Positions 18,712 to 28,113 of a DNA stretch of 64,000 nucleotides are shown in pieces. Below the pieces are notes generated by a model that was given only the letters and a program-made list of their open reading frames with translations, did no database searches and was not told the DNA's origin. The stretch's first letter is position 1. Each line of letters opens with the position of its first letter. The position numbers and the translations under genes are program-made. The DNA is from an uncultured Ruegeria sp. (GTDB taxonomy: Bacteria; Pseudomonadota; Alphaproteobacteria; Rhodobacterales; Rhodobacteraceae): assembly GCF_947504215.1 (NCBI RefSeq), contig NZ_CANNGO010000003.1, positions 124,001-188,000 on the forward strand, in the 5' to 3' direction.

Positions 18712-19124
18712 GTTACACTCCGTTTCAGGCAAGTCTGAGAGCGACGATCAATGTGCTGAAGCATCGGTTCGATGTACGTTTGAGTTTCTTAATCAACGCT
18801 GCACTGACTGTTTTCGATGTGACCGTCCCAGGCGCTGACCCTCTTACGATCGGGGGCCTAGCGACGCCATGTCTAAGCGCCCCTCTTTCGCCTGTATTTG
18901 ATATGGGTCAGATCGCCGGCGTGTATTTGGTGACAAACTCCAGCCGTAAACCTTAGTCCAGTGCCGCTGGGATGCGCCTAAGACTACCAAAGATATCTCA
19001 TCGCGAACGGAACAGGACGTTTTGTGAAGAGAGGGCAAAGCTCAAAGGGTTCGGCCCGAGATCACATCATCGGGCATGACGCATAAGCCACTAACCCGCG
19101 AGGGGCCCAGAACGGAGAAACCAA
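18712..19124. other. Divergent intergenic region, ATPase and PHA synthase
   Basis: These 413 bases separate two divergent genes and contain one FnrL-like box at 18898-18911. No small gene is supported. Confidence 0.5.
18898..18911. promoter_or_regulatory. FnrL-like box, one mismatch
   Basis: TTGATATGGGTCAG differs from TTGAY-N4-RTCAA at the last base only. It lies 187 bases from the ATPase start and 213 from the PHA synthase start, so either or both could be controlled. Confidence 0.4.
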
Positions 19125-20918
19125 ATGACGGAACTGTCTCCGGACAAACTAACGTCCGATGATCAAGCCTCTGCCTCGGAACCCCGGCAGAAAGCCCCCG
19201 GGCATCCATATGAGAAACTTGACCGCGCCATGCGTGCCGCACTGGCACGGGCCACGGCAGGGGTTTCGCCGCATTCGATCATGGCCACATGGTTGGATTG
19301 GGCCTTGCATCTCAGCCGCTCGCCCGGACGCCAGATTGAGCTGTCAGAACGTGCGGCGCGCGATGCTGTTAAGCTGTGGATCTATGCCAGCGAGCTGGCT
19401 GCGGGAACCGAGGCAATACCGCCCTTTGAAACCCGCGCTCAGGATCACCGTTTCAGCGCACCGGGTTGGCAAAAGGCCCCATTCTCGTTTTGGCAGCAAG
19501 CTTTTCTGAGCACGCAGGACTGGTGGCAGGCAGCTACCGACCAGATGCCGGGTATCGCGCCGCGCGATGCTGAACGCGCCCAGTTTCAGATCCGTCAGGC
19601 CCTTGATCTCATCTCTCCTTCGAATTTTCCATGGTCAAACCCCGAGATTATCAGCCGCACCATCCAGACAAGAGGTAAGAACCTAGTCGAAGGAAGCGCG
19701 CATTTTCTTGAGGATGTTGCCCGCACCGCAACACAGGGACGTGAGCCAGCTCCCGAAGGCTACCAAGTTGGCAAGGATCTGGCGGCAACGCCCGGTCGGG
19801 TTGTGTTTCGCAACACGCTGTTCGAATTGATACAATACACGCCCACCAGTAAAAAAGTACACGCAGAACCGATCCTTTTTGTGCCTGCCTGGATCATGAA
19901 GTACTATGTGCTGGATCTTTCACCGGAAAACTCCATGGTGCGCTATCTGGTTGACCAGGGGTTTACCGTTTTCATGGTCTCTTGGATCAATCCCACGGCG
20001 GATCAGGCCGATCTCAGCCTCGAGGATTATCGCCTCAAGGGCATCATGGCCGCGATCGATGCCGTTGAAAAAATTGTCCAGGGTCAGAAAATCCATGCCA
20101 ATGGCTATTGTCTTGGTGGCACACTTCTGGCGATTGCCGCCGCAGTGATGCAGCGCGATGGTGACGACCGCTTGGCCAGCGTTACACTGATGGCCGCGCA
20201 GGTTGATTTTGCCGAGGCGGGCGAGCTGTTGCTTTTCATCGACGACAGTCAGGTGGCTTTTGTCGAGGATCTGATGTGGTTGCAGGGCTGTTTGGACCGA
20301 CCGCAAATGACGCGCACCTTTACCACCATCCGCGCCGAAGATCTGATCTATGCGCGGGCGGTACGGCGTTACTTCCTGGGCGAAGACGACCTACCGACCG
20401 ACCTGACCGTGTGGAATAACGACACAACACGCATGCCCGCGCGCATGCATTCCGAGTATCTGCGGGGCCTGTTCCTTGAAAACCGGCTGAGTGCTGGGCG
20501 GTTTGCAGTTGAGGGCCGTGTTGTTGCGCTGAAAGATATCCGAGTCCCGATGTTTGTAGTGGGAACCGAGTCCGATCACATCGCGCCATGGCGCTCGGTT
20601 TACAAGATCAGATTGTTTACTGATGGCGAACTGAGCTTCGTGCTCACCAATGGTGGCCATAACGGCGGCATCCTGAGCGAGCCAGGACATAAGCACCGCC
20701 ACTACCGACAGGGTCACAGGGCTGCAGACGCGCTCTATACCCCTCCGGATGAATGGCTTGAAACCAGCGAAGTACAACAGGGATCATGGTGGCCAGCCAT
20801 GGCGGATTGGCTAAGGGATCACTCAACAGACGAAACTGCGCCCCCGCCCATGGGCGGCAAGCGTAGAGGGGTCGATAAGCTGCCCAGAGCACCCGGCAGC
20901 TATGTTCATCAAACCTGA
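19125..20918 (+). CDS. phaC: Poly(3-hydroxyalkanoate) synthase, PhaC type
   Basis: This 597-residue enzyme polymerises hydroxyacyl-CoA into PHA storage granules. The alpha/beta-hydrolase core starts near residue 225, after an N-terminal PhaC domain of about 200 residues. The triad is Cys329 (in NGYCLGG, the lipase-like box), Asp484 (TESDHIAPW) and His512 (NGGHNGG). The C-terminal SEPGHKHRHYR segment is typical of a subgroup found beside hypoxia genes rather than in the main phaCAB locus. The single-chain length fits class I. It faces a phasin-like gene that ends tail-to-tail 30 bases away. A second phaC may exist elsewhere in the genome. Confidence 0.92.
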   Translation: MTELSPDKLTSDDQASASEPRQKAPGHPYEKLDRAMRAALARATAGVSPHSIMATWLDWALHLSRSPGRQIELSERAARDAVKLWIYASELAAGTEAIPPFETRAQDHRFSAPGWQKAPFSFWQQAFLSTQDWWQAATDQMPGIAPRDAERAQFQIRQALDLISPSNFPWSNPEIISRTIQTRGKNLVEGSAHFLEDVARTATQGREPAPEGYQVGKDLAATPGRVVFRNTLFELIQYTPTSKKVHAEPILFVPAWIMKYYVLDLSPENSMVRYLVDQGFTVFMVSWINPTADQADLSLEDYRLKGIMAAIDAVEKIVQGQKIHANGYCLGGTLLAIAAAVMQRDGDDRLASVTLMAAQVDFAEAGELLLFIDDSQVAFVEDLMWLQGCLDRPQMTRTFTTIRAEDLIYARAVRRYFLGEDDLPTDLTVWNNDTTRMPARMHSEYLRGLFLENRLSAGRFAVEGRVVALKDIRVPMFVVGTESDHIAPWRSVYKIRLFTDGELSFVLTNGGHNGGILSEPGHKHRHYRQGHRAADALYTPPDEWLETSEVQQGSWWPAMADWLRDHSTDETAPPPMGGKRRGVDKLPRAPGSYVHQT

Positions 20919-20926
20919 GTGAGACG

Positions 20927-20961
20927 GTCCAAAACGAATTGGGTTCCTTTATTTTTTGGAC
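20927..20961. terminator. Possible bidirectional terminator between phaC and phasin gene
   Basis: Arms GTCCAAAA (20927-20934) and TTTTGGAC (20954-20961) form an inverted repeat with a 19-base loop between the convergent genes. It overlaps the phasin stop region. Confidence 0.3.
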
Positions 20962-21377
20962 TTACCCGAGACTTTTGATGCAGCTTCCATGCTTTCACCA
21001 GTGGCTTCGGCTTCCGTTTCGATGATGTGCTTTGAGCAGCGCGATACCATTTCGAACCATTCACGGGCATCTTCGACCATGCGCTCGATTGAATGGCGCT
21101 GCCATTCAGCCATCTGACGCATCGCTTTGGTGGGCTCTATCTTGTCGCCGGACGTGGTTTCCCGCGCGGTTTCGATCGCCGTGCGTGCCGCCTCGTGTCG
21201 ACGTTGGAACCAGAGACGGGAATACTCCTCGGCTTCATTCAGCAGACGGTCCTGCGCCCTCCAGAACTGTTCGACCTGTGGCATGATCGTCGGGTTCAAA
21301 GACATCATTCCCTGCATGGATTTCAGAACCTCAGTAAAGGTTTCCTGCGTTTCGGGTTTTGCGGAGCTATTGGGCAT
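20949..21377 (-). CDS. Phasin-like PHA-granule protein
   Basis: This 142-residue soluble protein is mostly helical and rich in Glu, Gln and Lys, with no signal peptide. The central segment (VEQFWRAQDRLLNEAEEYSRLWF and the WQRHSIERMVEDAREWFEM stretch) resembles phasins, which coat PHA granules. The C-terminal 25 residues are a flexible Ala/Glu/Lys tail. The PHA synthase gene is convergent and 30 bases away, which supports the call. A one-mismatch FnrL-like box lies 62 bases upstream of the start. The protein family is inferred from composition and context more than from motifs. Confidence 0.65.
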   Translation of the reverse strand: MPNSSAKPETQETFTEVLKSMQGMMSLNPTIMPQVEQFWRAQDRLLNEAEEYSRLWFQRRHEAARTAIETARETTSGDKIEPTKAMRQMAEWQRHSIERMVEDAREWFEMVSRCSKHIIETEAEATGESMEAASKVSGKSKK

Positions 21378-21438
21378 AACGGACTCTCCCTAAAAAGATG
21401 ACGGTGAGACGATTCTACCATAGGTGCAGGCAATCACA

Positions 21439-21452
21439 TTAACCGAGATCAA
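21439..21452. promoter_or_regulatory. FnrL-like box upstream of the phasin-like gene, one mismatch
   Basis: TTAACCGAGATCAA differs from TTGAY-N4-RTCAA at one fixed position. Its near edge is 62 bases from the phasin start, the same spacing as the box upstream of the HlyD gene. Confidence 0.4.
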
Positions 21453-21507
21453 TGCTGACTCCGACGATCTCACACGCGGCTCTCTGGGGGCTATATCGGA
21501 GGTCAGC

Positions 21508-22632
21508 TTAGCTCAATTGCGCCACAGACCGCCGGAAGAGAACCAGACTTGTCGCCAACAGGGCAGCGCCCAGCAAAGCCATCCAGGCGAATTCAGGCCA
21601 GACAGTTTCAAGCCCGGCCCCCTTGAACACAATCGCCTGGCTGGCCGCCATGTAGTGGCGGGACGGCAAAAGCAGCGTGCCAACCTGCAACCAGTCGGGC
21701 TGACCCTCAATCGGCGTCTCGCCTCCGGAGAGCATCAGCATGGGCAGGACAACCAGCATGACCAAAAGCGCAAACTGCGCCATTGAACGCGCGATTGTCG
21801 CCAGAAAAACCCCCAGTGCCGTCGCTGTGAACAGAAACAGAGCAGTACCAAGCAGAAACAACCCTTTTGACCCAGCGATTTCTATTTGTAGTGAGCCTTG
21901 CATGACAAAGGTCAGCGACAGGCTGGCGGCGACCAGCACAACCGCTGCATTGGCCCAGATTTTGGCCACTGCTATGTCAAAGGGGGTCAGCGGCATTGCC
22001 AGCAAATGCTCGATCGTCCCGTGTTCTCTCTCGCGGATCATCGCAGCGCCGGTCAGAATGGTCGTCAACCACATGATCTGGCCGATCAGCGCGACGATCC
22101 CAGCGAATCGCACGGTATCGCGGTTTGGATTGAAAGCGCTTCTAAGGATGACATCCACCGCCGGCGGCGCCACAAGATCGATCCCGATTGCAAAGCGGTG
22201 AATTTCGGCTCCCAGAATGTTGGTGATGTAATTGGCACCGATCCCGGCCTGTTCCATCGCCGTGGCATCAACCAGAACCTGTATTTCAGGTTTGCGCCTT
22301 GCTCTAAGGTCTTTCTCAAAGCCCGGCGGTACGGCCACTACAAATATGAACTCGCCCGCGTCCATCAGCGTAGGTCCACTTCCCGGCTCGATCTGCACCA
22401 CTGGTTGGAACTCAGGCGGAAAAAAAGCCGTGGCAAGCGCCCGAGACAGCGGGGAGTTGTCTTCATCCGCAAACGCAATCGAGGCGTTGTTTACCGAGTT
22501 TGCTACACCCGTCGCCTCCATGACCGGCGACAGAGTGAATGACCAGACCAGCAATGCCATCATTACCCAGTCGCGGCGCAGGCTCATCACTTCTTTCAGA
22601 CCCAGCCAGAATATGCTGTACAGTCGCTGCAT
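21508..22632 (-). CDS. ABC-2 type permease of an RbbA/YhhJ-type exporter
   Basis: This 374-residue inner-membrane protein belongs to the ABC-2 permease family. It has one N-terminal membrane segment (residues 20-40), a large periplasmic loop and five more segments after residue 170. The MIREREHGTIEHLLAMPLTPFDI segment is the ABC-2 hallmark. It starts at the base following the ABC-fusion gene's coding strand, so the two are transcribed together. It likely dimerises with, or supplements, the membrane domain of the upstream fusion protein. Confidence 0.88.
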   Translation of the reverse strand: MQRLYSIFWLGLKEVMSLRRDWVMMALLVWSFTLSPVMEATGVANSVNNASIAFADEDNSPLSRALATAFFPPEFQPVVQIEPGSGPTLMDAGEFIFVVAVPPGFEKDLRARRKPEIQVLVDATAMEQAGIGANYITNILGAEIHRFAIGIDLVAPPAVDVILRSAFNPNRDTVRFAGIVALIGQIMWLTTILTGAAMIREREHGTIEHLLAMPLTPFDIAVAKIWANAAVVLVAASLSLTFVMQGSLQIEIAGSKGLFLLGTALFLFTATALGVFLATIARSMAQFALLVMLVVLPMLMLSGGETPIEGQPDWLQVGTLLLPSRHYMAASQAIVFKGAGLETVWPEFAWMALLGAALLATSLVLFRRSVAQLS

Positions 22633-25326
22633 TCACTTCTCCTGCGCGCGAAGACAAAGCGCGGCGATCAGGGTCAGCACTGGCCCGAAGCAGGCCAGCG
22701 CCAGAATGTCCGGCGCAAGGGCTTCCCACCCCAGCCCTTTGGTGAACGCACCAACATTGAGATGCAAAAAATAGGATGAAGGCCAGAGCGATCCGATCAT
22801 CTGGGCGCCGGGCTCAAGCGTCGAAACGGGTTGCAACAGGCCTGAAAACTGGATCGTGGGAACCACGGAGGCGATGGCCGTTGCAAAGGTCGCGGCCACC
22901 TGACTGGACGTCATGGTCGCAATCAGCAACCCATAAGATGTTGTCGCCCAGACATAGAAAAACACGCCCAACGCCAAGGGAAGAGGATCCCCTTTGAGCG
23001 GCACATCGAAGACAAAGACAATCATCGCGGCCAGCAACAGGAAATTCAAGAATGCGATCACGATATAGGGAATTTGCTTGCCGATCAGGAACTCTAGACG
23101 CGTGGTCGGGGTCACGTAGAAATTGACCACCGACCCCAGCTCGCGCTCGCGTGCGACGCTGACTGCGGTCAATATGGCCGGCAGCATGATCAGCAGAATG
23201 GCAGGCATCGCCGGAGCCATTGCAGCTATACTTTCAAAACTCTGGTTGTAGCGAAAGCGTGGCTCGATGCGAGCGATCTCGATTTCGTGCTCACCGTTTT
23301 CACGGGCCTGTGCGTCAAGAAAAGTCTGGTGCAGCCCCGCGACGTAACCTTCGACCGTTTCACCCTTGAACGGAATAGCGCCGTCCACCGTGGCTAGCAC
23401 TTCCGTTGGTTCAGCCGTCCTCAGTTTGCGGCCGAAGTCAGGCGGCAATTCGACTACCATCGAAACGTCGCCTGCCCGCAATCGGTTGCGACCTTCAGCA
23501 GCACTGTTCAGCGGTGGTGTCGGCCTGAAATAGGTTGATCCGCCAATTTCGTCTACATAGGCCCGGCTTTCCGGGCTCTGAGATAGGTCCAGAACCGCAA
23601 AATCCAGTTCATCAATGTCGAGCGTAATCCCAAAACAGAAGACCAGCATCAGAATGGCTGATCCAAGAAACGCAAAGGCCAGACGCACGGGATCGCGCGC
23701 CACCTCAATCGTTTCGCGCCGTGTATAGGTCAACGCGCGCCCAATACCGCCGCCGGTCGCTTTGGTTTTGGTACCAACATCAACTTTTGGCGCGACGACG
23801 GGTGCTGGTTGTTCTGCGGTTTCGAGAACCGAAATGAACGCATCCTCAAGGCTGTCGGCCTCCTCAGAAGCAATCAGTTCGGCTGGTGTCCCCTCGGCCA
23901 GAACGCGGCCCGCATGCATGAAGGACACCCTGTCACAACGCTCTGCTTCGGCCATGAAGTGGGTCGAAACGAAGATAGTCACCGATTCTTCGCGCGACAG
24001 CTCAACCAGCAAAGCCCAAAACGTATCGCGCGCTTCTGGGTCCACACCCGAGGTGGGTTCGTCAAGAATAAGAACTCTGGGGCGATGGATCACCGCCACA
24101 GCCAGGGACAATCGCTGCTTGATCCCAAGAGGCAGCGCGGCTGCCAGCGCCTCGTGATGTGCGTTCAATCCGAAGCGTTCCATCAATTCCGCGATGCGAG
24201 CCTCTCGATCAGGAATCGCAAAGACACGGGCATGAAGTTGAAGGTTCTGATAAACAGACAATTCGCCATACAGCGAGAAGGCCTGACTCATATACCCAAT
24301 CTCGAGGCGCATTTTGCGATCACGAGCGTCAACCGGCTTTCCGAATAACAATGCCTCGCCCGAGCTAGAAGGGAGCAAGCCGGTCAGCATCTTCATCGTC
24401 GTGGATTTGCCGCACCCGTTTGACCCGAGGAAGCCAAATATCTCTCCGCGGTTGATCGAGAAGTCGACACTGTCAACCGCGGTGAAATCGCCAAAGCGCC
24501 GCGTCAGTCCCCGGGCAATGATCACCGGGTCAGGCTCGATCTGTCTAACCGATGCCTGACCCGGTGCTGGTCCGGGTGCATCACGCGTCCGCAATTGGCG
24601 ATAGGCGGTCTCGAGGTCTCGGTACTGTCCCTTCAGTGCTGCGGGCTTGCCCTGAAAGATGACGCGACCCGCATCCATGGCAACTATCCAGTCGAAACTA
24701 TCCGCCTCTTCCATGTAAGCTGTCGATACCAGAACCGAAAGCTTGGGATGCTCGCATCGAATCGCGTCGATCAATGCCCAAAACTGACGGCGCGACAATG
24801 GGTCGACCCCGGTTGTCGGCTCATCAAGAACTAGCAGTTTCGGATCATGTATCAACGCACAACACAGGCCGAGTTTTTGCTTCATCCCGCCCGAAAGCTT
24901 TCCCATCAGGCGGTCTTCAAACGGCGCCAGCCCCGTCGCTGACAACAATGCATCGATCCGGGTGTCACGCTCATCGTGCCTCTGCCCAAAAAGACCCGAG
25001 AAGAACTCGAGGTTCTCTCGCACCGACAATTCTGAATAAAGATTTCGACCCAGACCCTGAGGCATGAAGGCGATGGCGGGACAGATGCGACGTCTATGGG
25101 CCGGATGATCTATCGAGCCACCCAGGACGTTGATCGTGCCGGTCTGCAGTTTCTTTGCACCTGTGATCAGGCCAAGTAACGTTGATTTACCCACCCCATC
25201 CGGCCCGATGAAACCGACAAGCTGGCCGGATGGCAGGTCCAGCAGTACCGAATCCAGAGCAACATGTTTTCGATACAGGTGTGTGACACCCGCTACGTGA
25301 AACTCAGAGGCAGCTTCGGGGATCAT
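22633..25326 (-). CDS. RbbA-type fusion: two ABC ATPase domains plus ABC-2 permease
   Basis: This 897-residue protein joins two ATPase domains and a membrane domain. The first domain has Walker A GPDGVGKST (about residues 40-48), signature LSGGMKQ and Walker B LLVLDEPTTGVDP. The second has Walker A GSNGCGKST, Walker B VLILDEPTSGVDP, but a degraded signature (LPLGIKQ instead of LSGGxxQ). Residues about 540-897 form an ABC-2 membrane domain with RERELGSVVNFYVTPTTR. The layout matches E. coli RbbA (YhiH) with partners YhiI and YhhJ. I chose ATG 25326, which overlaps the HlyD stop by four bases; a longer frame has no clear site. The exported substrate is unknown. Confidence 0.9.
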   Translation of the reverse strand: MIPEAASEFHVAGVTHLYRKHVALDSVLLDLPSGQLVGFIGPDGVGKSTLLGLITGAKKLQTGTINVLGGSIDHPAHRRRICPAIAFMPQGLGRNLYSELSVRENLEFFSGLFGQRHDERDTRIDALLSATGLAPFEDRLMGKLSGGMKQKLGLCCALIHDPKLLVLDEPTTGVDPLSRRQFWALIDAIRCEHPKLSVLVSTAYMEEADSFDWIVAMDAGRVIFQGKPAALKGQYRDLETAYRQLRTRDAPGPAPGQASVRQIEPDPVIIARGLTRRFGDFTAVDSVDFSINRGEIFGFLGSNGCGKSTTMKMLTGLLPSSSGEALLFGKPVDARDRKMRLEIGYMSQAFSLYGELSVYQNLQLHARVFAIPDREARIAELMERFGLNAHHEALAAALPLGIKQRLSLAVAVIHRPRVLILDEPTSGVDPEARDTFWALLVELSREESVTIFVSTHFMAEAERCDRVSFMHAGRVLAEGTPAELIASEEADSLEDAFISVLETAEQPAPVVAPKVDVGTKTKATGGGIGRALTYTRRETIEVARDPVRLAFAFLGSAILMLVFCFGITLDIDELDFAVLDLSQSPESRAYVDEIGGSTYFRPTPPLNSAAEGRNRLRAGDVSMVVELPPDFGRKLRTAEPTEVLATVDGAIPFKGETVEGYVAGLHQTFLDAQARENGEHEIEIARIEPRFRYNQSFESIAAMAPAMPAILLIMLPAILTAVSVARERELGSVVNFYVTPTTRLEFLIGKQIPYIVIAFLNFLLLAAMIVFVFDVPLKGDPLPLALGVFFYVWATTSYGLLIATMTSSQVAATFATAIASVVPTIQFSGLLQPVSTLEPGAQMIGSLWPSSYFLHLNVGAFTKGLGWEALAPDILALACFGPVLTLIAALCLRAQEK

Positions 25327-26318
25327 TCGAACAGCTCGGGCGGGATGCCCTGCTTCAAAGCTTCTGGCCATGCGCTGTTGGGATCGATCTGGATTACGGC
25401 GATACCGCGAAGCCCCGTCTTTACATGCTCAATTCGGCTCTGAACCAAGTCCTCAGGGATGCGAACGCGGACGCGGAACACCAGCTGCTCGCGCTCTTCC
25501 AGTGTCTCAACCTGTTTAGGTGTGAACTGCGCTTCGGGAGAGACAAAGCTCACGTAGGCGGGAACTGAATAATCTGGTAACGCGTCGAGCACGATGCGGG
25601 CCTCGGCACCGATCGGCAAAAGCCCGGCTTCGCGCGCGGGGAGGAAAACCTCCATATACACATTCTCAAGACTCAGCAGGGTCAGGATCGGGTCACCCGC
25701 ACCAACAACTTCGCCGGGTTCTGCCAGCCGGTAAAGCACCCGTCCGGGCATCGGAGCCAACAAAATGCTATCTTCGATCTGCGCTTCAATACGGCGCGCT
25801 TCAGCCTCGGCGGCGGCAATCCGACTTTCCGCTGTTGCTACCCGGGCTTTTGCAGCACCTAGTACTGCAACTGCGACCTGATGAATGGTTTCGCGTTCCT
25901 CGAACACCGTTTCAGAGATGTTCTGGCCGGTTAAGAGCGCTGTTGCGCGTTCAAGCTCCTGCCCGGCCCGGCGCAGTTCGCTCTGGCGTTGCACAACCAA
26001 CGCTTCTGCCTCTGCCTTGGTCTGATGCGCCAGTGCCACTTCGGCGGTGGCACGATCCAGTGCCGCCGACAGCTCATCAATATCCATTGCGGCCAGGGTA
26101 TCGCCGGCGGAGACCATACCTCCCTCAACGGCCATGACCCTGTCTACGCGACCGGCTAAGGTGGGCGCGATCTCGACCTGTTCCGCCTCAATCCGACCAT
26201 TGCCCTGCACAAACCCGTCGGGCAATTGATCGCCATTTTTGGAGATCACTGAATACCCCAGAGCGCCCGCAATCACGAGCGCCACTAGAGCAAGAAATAC
26301 ACGCAAATTCTTCTTCAT
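25323..26318 (-). CDS. HlyD-family periplasmic adaptor of the RbbA-type exporter
   Basis: This 331-residue membrane-fusion protein has one N-terminal membrane anchor (residues 7-24), a lipoyl half-motif (APTLAGRVDRVMAVEGGMV), a coiled-coil region from about 80 to 180 and a beta-barrel domain with LAPMPGRVLYRLAEPGEVV. It links the inner-membrane exporter to the periplasm or an outer-membrane channel. It is the first gene of the HlyD/ABC-fusion/ABC-2 operon, joined by a four-base overlap. No TolC-like gene is nearby. Confidence 0.9.
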   Translation of the reverse strand: MKKNLRVFLALVALVIAGALGYSVISKNGDQLPDGFVQGNGRIEAEQVEIAPTLAGRVDRVMAVEGGMVSAGDTLAAMDIDELSAALDRATAEVALAHQTKAEAEALVVQRQSELRRAGQELERATALLTGQNISETVFEERETIHQVAVAVLGAAKARVATAESRIAAAEAEARRIEAQIEDSILLAPMPGRVLYRLAEPGEVVGAGDPILTLLSLENVYMEVFLPAREAGLLPIGAEARIVLDALPDYSVPAYVSFVSPEAQFTPKQVETLEEREQLVFRVRVRIPEDLVQSRIEHVKTGLRGIAVIQIDPNSAWPEALKQGIPPELFE

Positions 26319-26896
26319 AGTCAGCCACCAGATGGTTCGCTTCGACTATGGAGTTTATCTTGCTGCCGAATCCTAAGCCTTGCTTTGGATCAAACCAATG
26401 ACCCAAATCCTCGTGCCAGGGCGCGATGTATATTTATTGGTCCTTTATGCTCTCCCATGACTTCTTCCCACTCTTGTTTTCAGTTTCGAACAACTTTGAC
26501 TCAGCCACTCCGACATCCTTCCAACTGGGTTTGCCACCGGCGCGGTGATTTCAGGTGTCTGATGCCAGAAAGCGCCTTGGCAGCTACTATGAGGGCGTAA
26601 GCCCTGCCCGGCGACATCGCGTTGCTAGCGCTGATCCACATATCGACCGAGCCGGTGACCGTAATAGTCTGTTGTATGCTGGCAGACAGCTAAACTGGTT
26701 GCTGGTTCTGATGGCGCGAACATCCCCTGAACTTTCGTCTGATAGGTCTTGGAGATGGAGGCCATCAAGGGGGTAGCAAAATGGCCGACTTGGGTCTTGT
26801 CGGCGTAGATCTGGCGAAGAGGCGTTGCCAGGCGAGCAAACCTTCCAGCCTGAGTTTGGACCCGGTAACCTCTACTTTTTGACTTGGACACAACAG
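26319..26896. other. Intergenic stretch between hlyD and tonB genes
   Basis: These 578 bases contain the hlyD upstream region with one FnrL-like box. The remaining frames on both strands match nothing I recognise. Confidence 0.5.
26380..26393. promoter_or_regulatory. FnrL-like box upstream of the HlyD gene, one mismatch
   Basis: TTGCTTTGGATCAA differs from TTGAY-N4-RTCAA at one fixed position. Its near edge lies 62 bases upstream of the HlyD start. Confidence 0.4.
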
Positions 26897-27724
26897 CTAT
26901 CGCTGTCCCATGATTTCGAAAGTATAGTCCCGTCTCACCGCTGCCGGCGGTGGTGGGAACGGGGCTGCAGCTTTTACTTGGGCAAGAGCGATCTGGTCCA
27001 GTCTTTTTGATCCCGAACTACGCACGATGCTGACTGTCTGCAACGTCCCGTTATCGGCTATTCGAAAAGCCACCAGGGCGGCACCTCGGATATTAGTGCT
27101 CTTTCTCCGGGCGCGGAATATTTTGCGTTTTATCCGTCCGGCGTAATTACTGGCCTCGGCGTTTCCGGATCCGGTGACGGCTTGTTTGGACGTCTTCGCC
27201 TTCGCCGCACCTTCGGGAGTTTTCCCGGTCGCCTCACCCTTTCTTTCGCTTTGCTTGGCGTTTCCTTTTGGTGTCGCAGTTTGATTGGTTGTCTGTTTCT
27301 CCGGCCGAGGCCGTTGGGCATCCATGATCGGCGGACTCGATGCAACATCAACTTGCGTTTTTGCAGTTTCAGTTTCTGCAGGCTTCCGTGGTGTTTGAAC
27401 AGCTGTTCTCGTGAATGCGGCTGCAGTTCCGGCTGGGATCGGGTTGAGCGTCGGCGGCGTCGTCGCTCGCTGCTGCAAGGTAGGGCTGGCCTGGGGCTGA
27501 AACTGGTGCGGCACGGCTGATTTTTGGCGGGTTTTGGCGGGCGCAGGTGCATTGGTTCCCGCAACAAAGTCTTTGAATGTGGATCCCAGCGCAGCGGCTG
27601 TTACCACTCTGCCACCCTCGACTTCCGCTGTTTCTTCGGGCGAATAATCTATAAGCGCCAGGCTATGTGTCGCCGCAGCGATTGCGACGGCAATGGCAAC
27701 CACGCCGCGGGACTTTGGTATCAC
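26897..27724 (-). CDS. tonB: TonB energy-transducing protein
   Basis: This 275-residue protein has one N-terminal membrane segment (about residues 8-27), then a long Pro/Lys/Thr/Ala-rich linker (about 60-195) and a C-terminal TonB domain. That domain includes YAGRIKRKIFRARR, RGAALVAFRIADNGTLQ, the IVRSSGSKRLDQIAL segment and PFPPPP. It spans the periplasm and carries proton-motive energy to the outer-membrane receptor. It overlaps the second exbD gene by four bases and ends the receptor/ExbB/ExbD operon, so it is probably dedicated to heme uptake. Confidence 0.92.
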   Translation of the reverse strand: MIPKSRGVVAIAVAIAAATHSLALIDYSPEETAEVEGGRVVTAAALGSTFKDFVAGTNAPAPAKTRQKSAVPHQFQPQASPTLQQRATTPPTLNPIPAGTAAAFTRTAVQTPRKPAETETAKTQVDVASSPPIMDAQRPRPEKQTTNQTATPKGNAKQSERKGEATGKTPEGAAKAKTSKQAVTGSGNAEASNYAGRIKRKIFRARRKSTNIRGAALVAFRIADNGTLQTVSIVRSSGSKRLDQIALAQVKAAAPFPPPPAAVRRDYTFEIMGQR

Positions 27725-28113
27725 CGTAAACCCCTTTCCGTCACTACATAGACCTTGCTTGCACCCAACCCCCGCAAGGCATCACTGACTTGTTTGAGCG
27801 CAACCGCAGGCAAGGACTGATCCGGCACGATTCGAACCGCATCAAGCGGCAGATCAATAGAAGCCCGTTCGACATAGGCCTCGGCATTGGTCAGTTTTGC
27901 CCCGCGATATTCAAGTGTGCCATCAGCGTGAATAACTAATGCATCAGGTGGTTCGCGCCCTTCCAGATCCCTCGTTTCAACAAGCTGAACCGATTTGCTG
28001 AGCGGCGGTGCAAGTGAGCCTGCTATCATGAAGAAAATGAGCATCAGGAACACGACATTGATCAGCGCGATTGTCGGTTCCCTGCTTGGTCTGGTTTCGG
28101 ATTTAAGCTGCAT
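27721..28113 (-). CDS. exbD: ExbD-family protein, second copy
   Basis: This 130-residue protein has a short cytoplasmic start, one membrane helix (about residues 17-37, INVVFLMLIFFMIAGSL) and a periplasmic domain. The helix carries the asparagine/aspartate region typical of ExbD/TolR, but the usual membrane aspartate position reads INVVFLM, so an Asn stands where most copies have Asp. It starts at the last base of the first exbD copy and overlaps tonB by four bases. Two unlike ExbD proteins may form a mixed stator with ExbB. Confidence 0.85.
   Translation of the reverse strand: MQLKSETRPSREPTIALINVVFLMLIFFMIAGSLAPPLSKSVQLVETRDLEGREPPDALVIHADGTLEYRGAKLTNAEAYVERASIDLPLDAVRIVPDQSLPAVALKQVSDALRGLGASKVYVVTERGLR

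Noticed and set aside
18779..18795. TTGAG...ATCAA near the ATPase start as an FnrL box
   Set aside because: The half-sites are seven bases apart instead of four.
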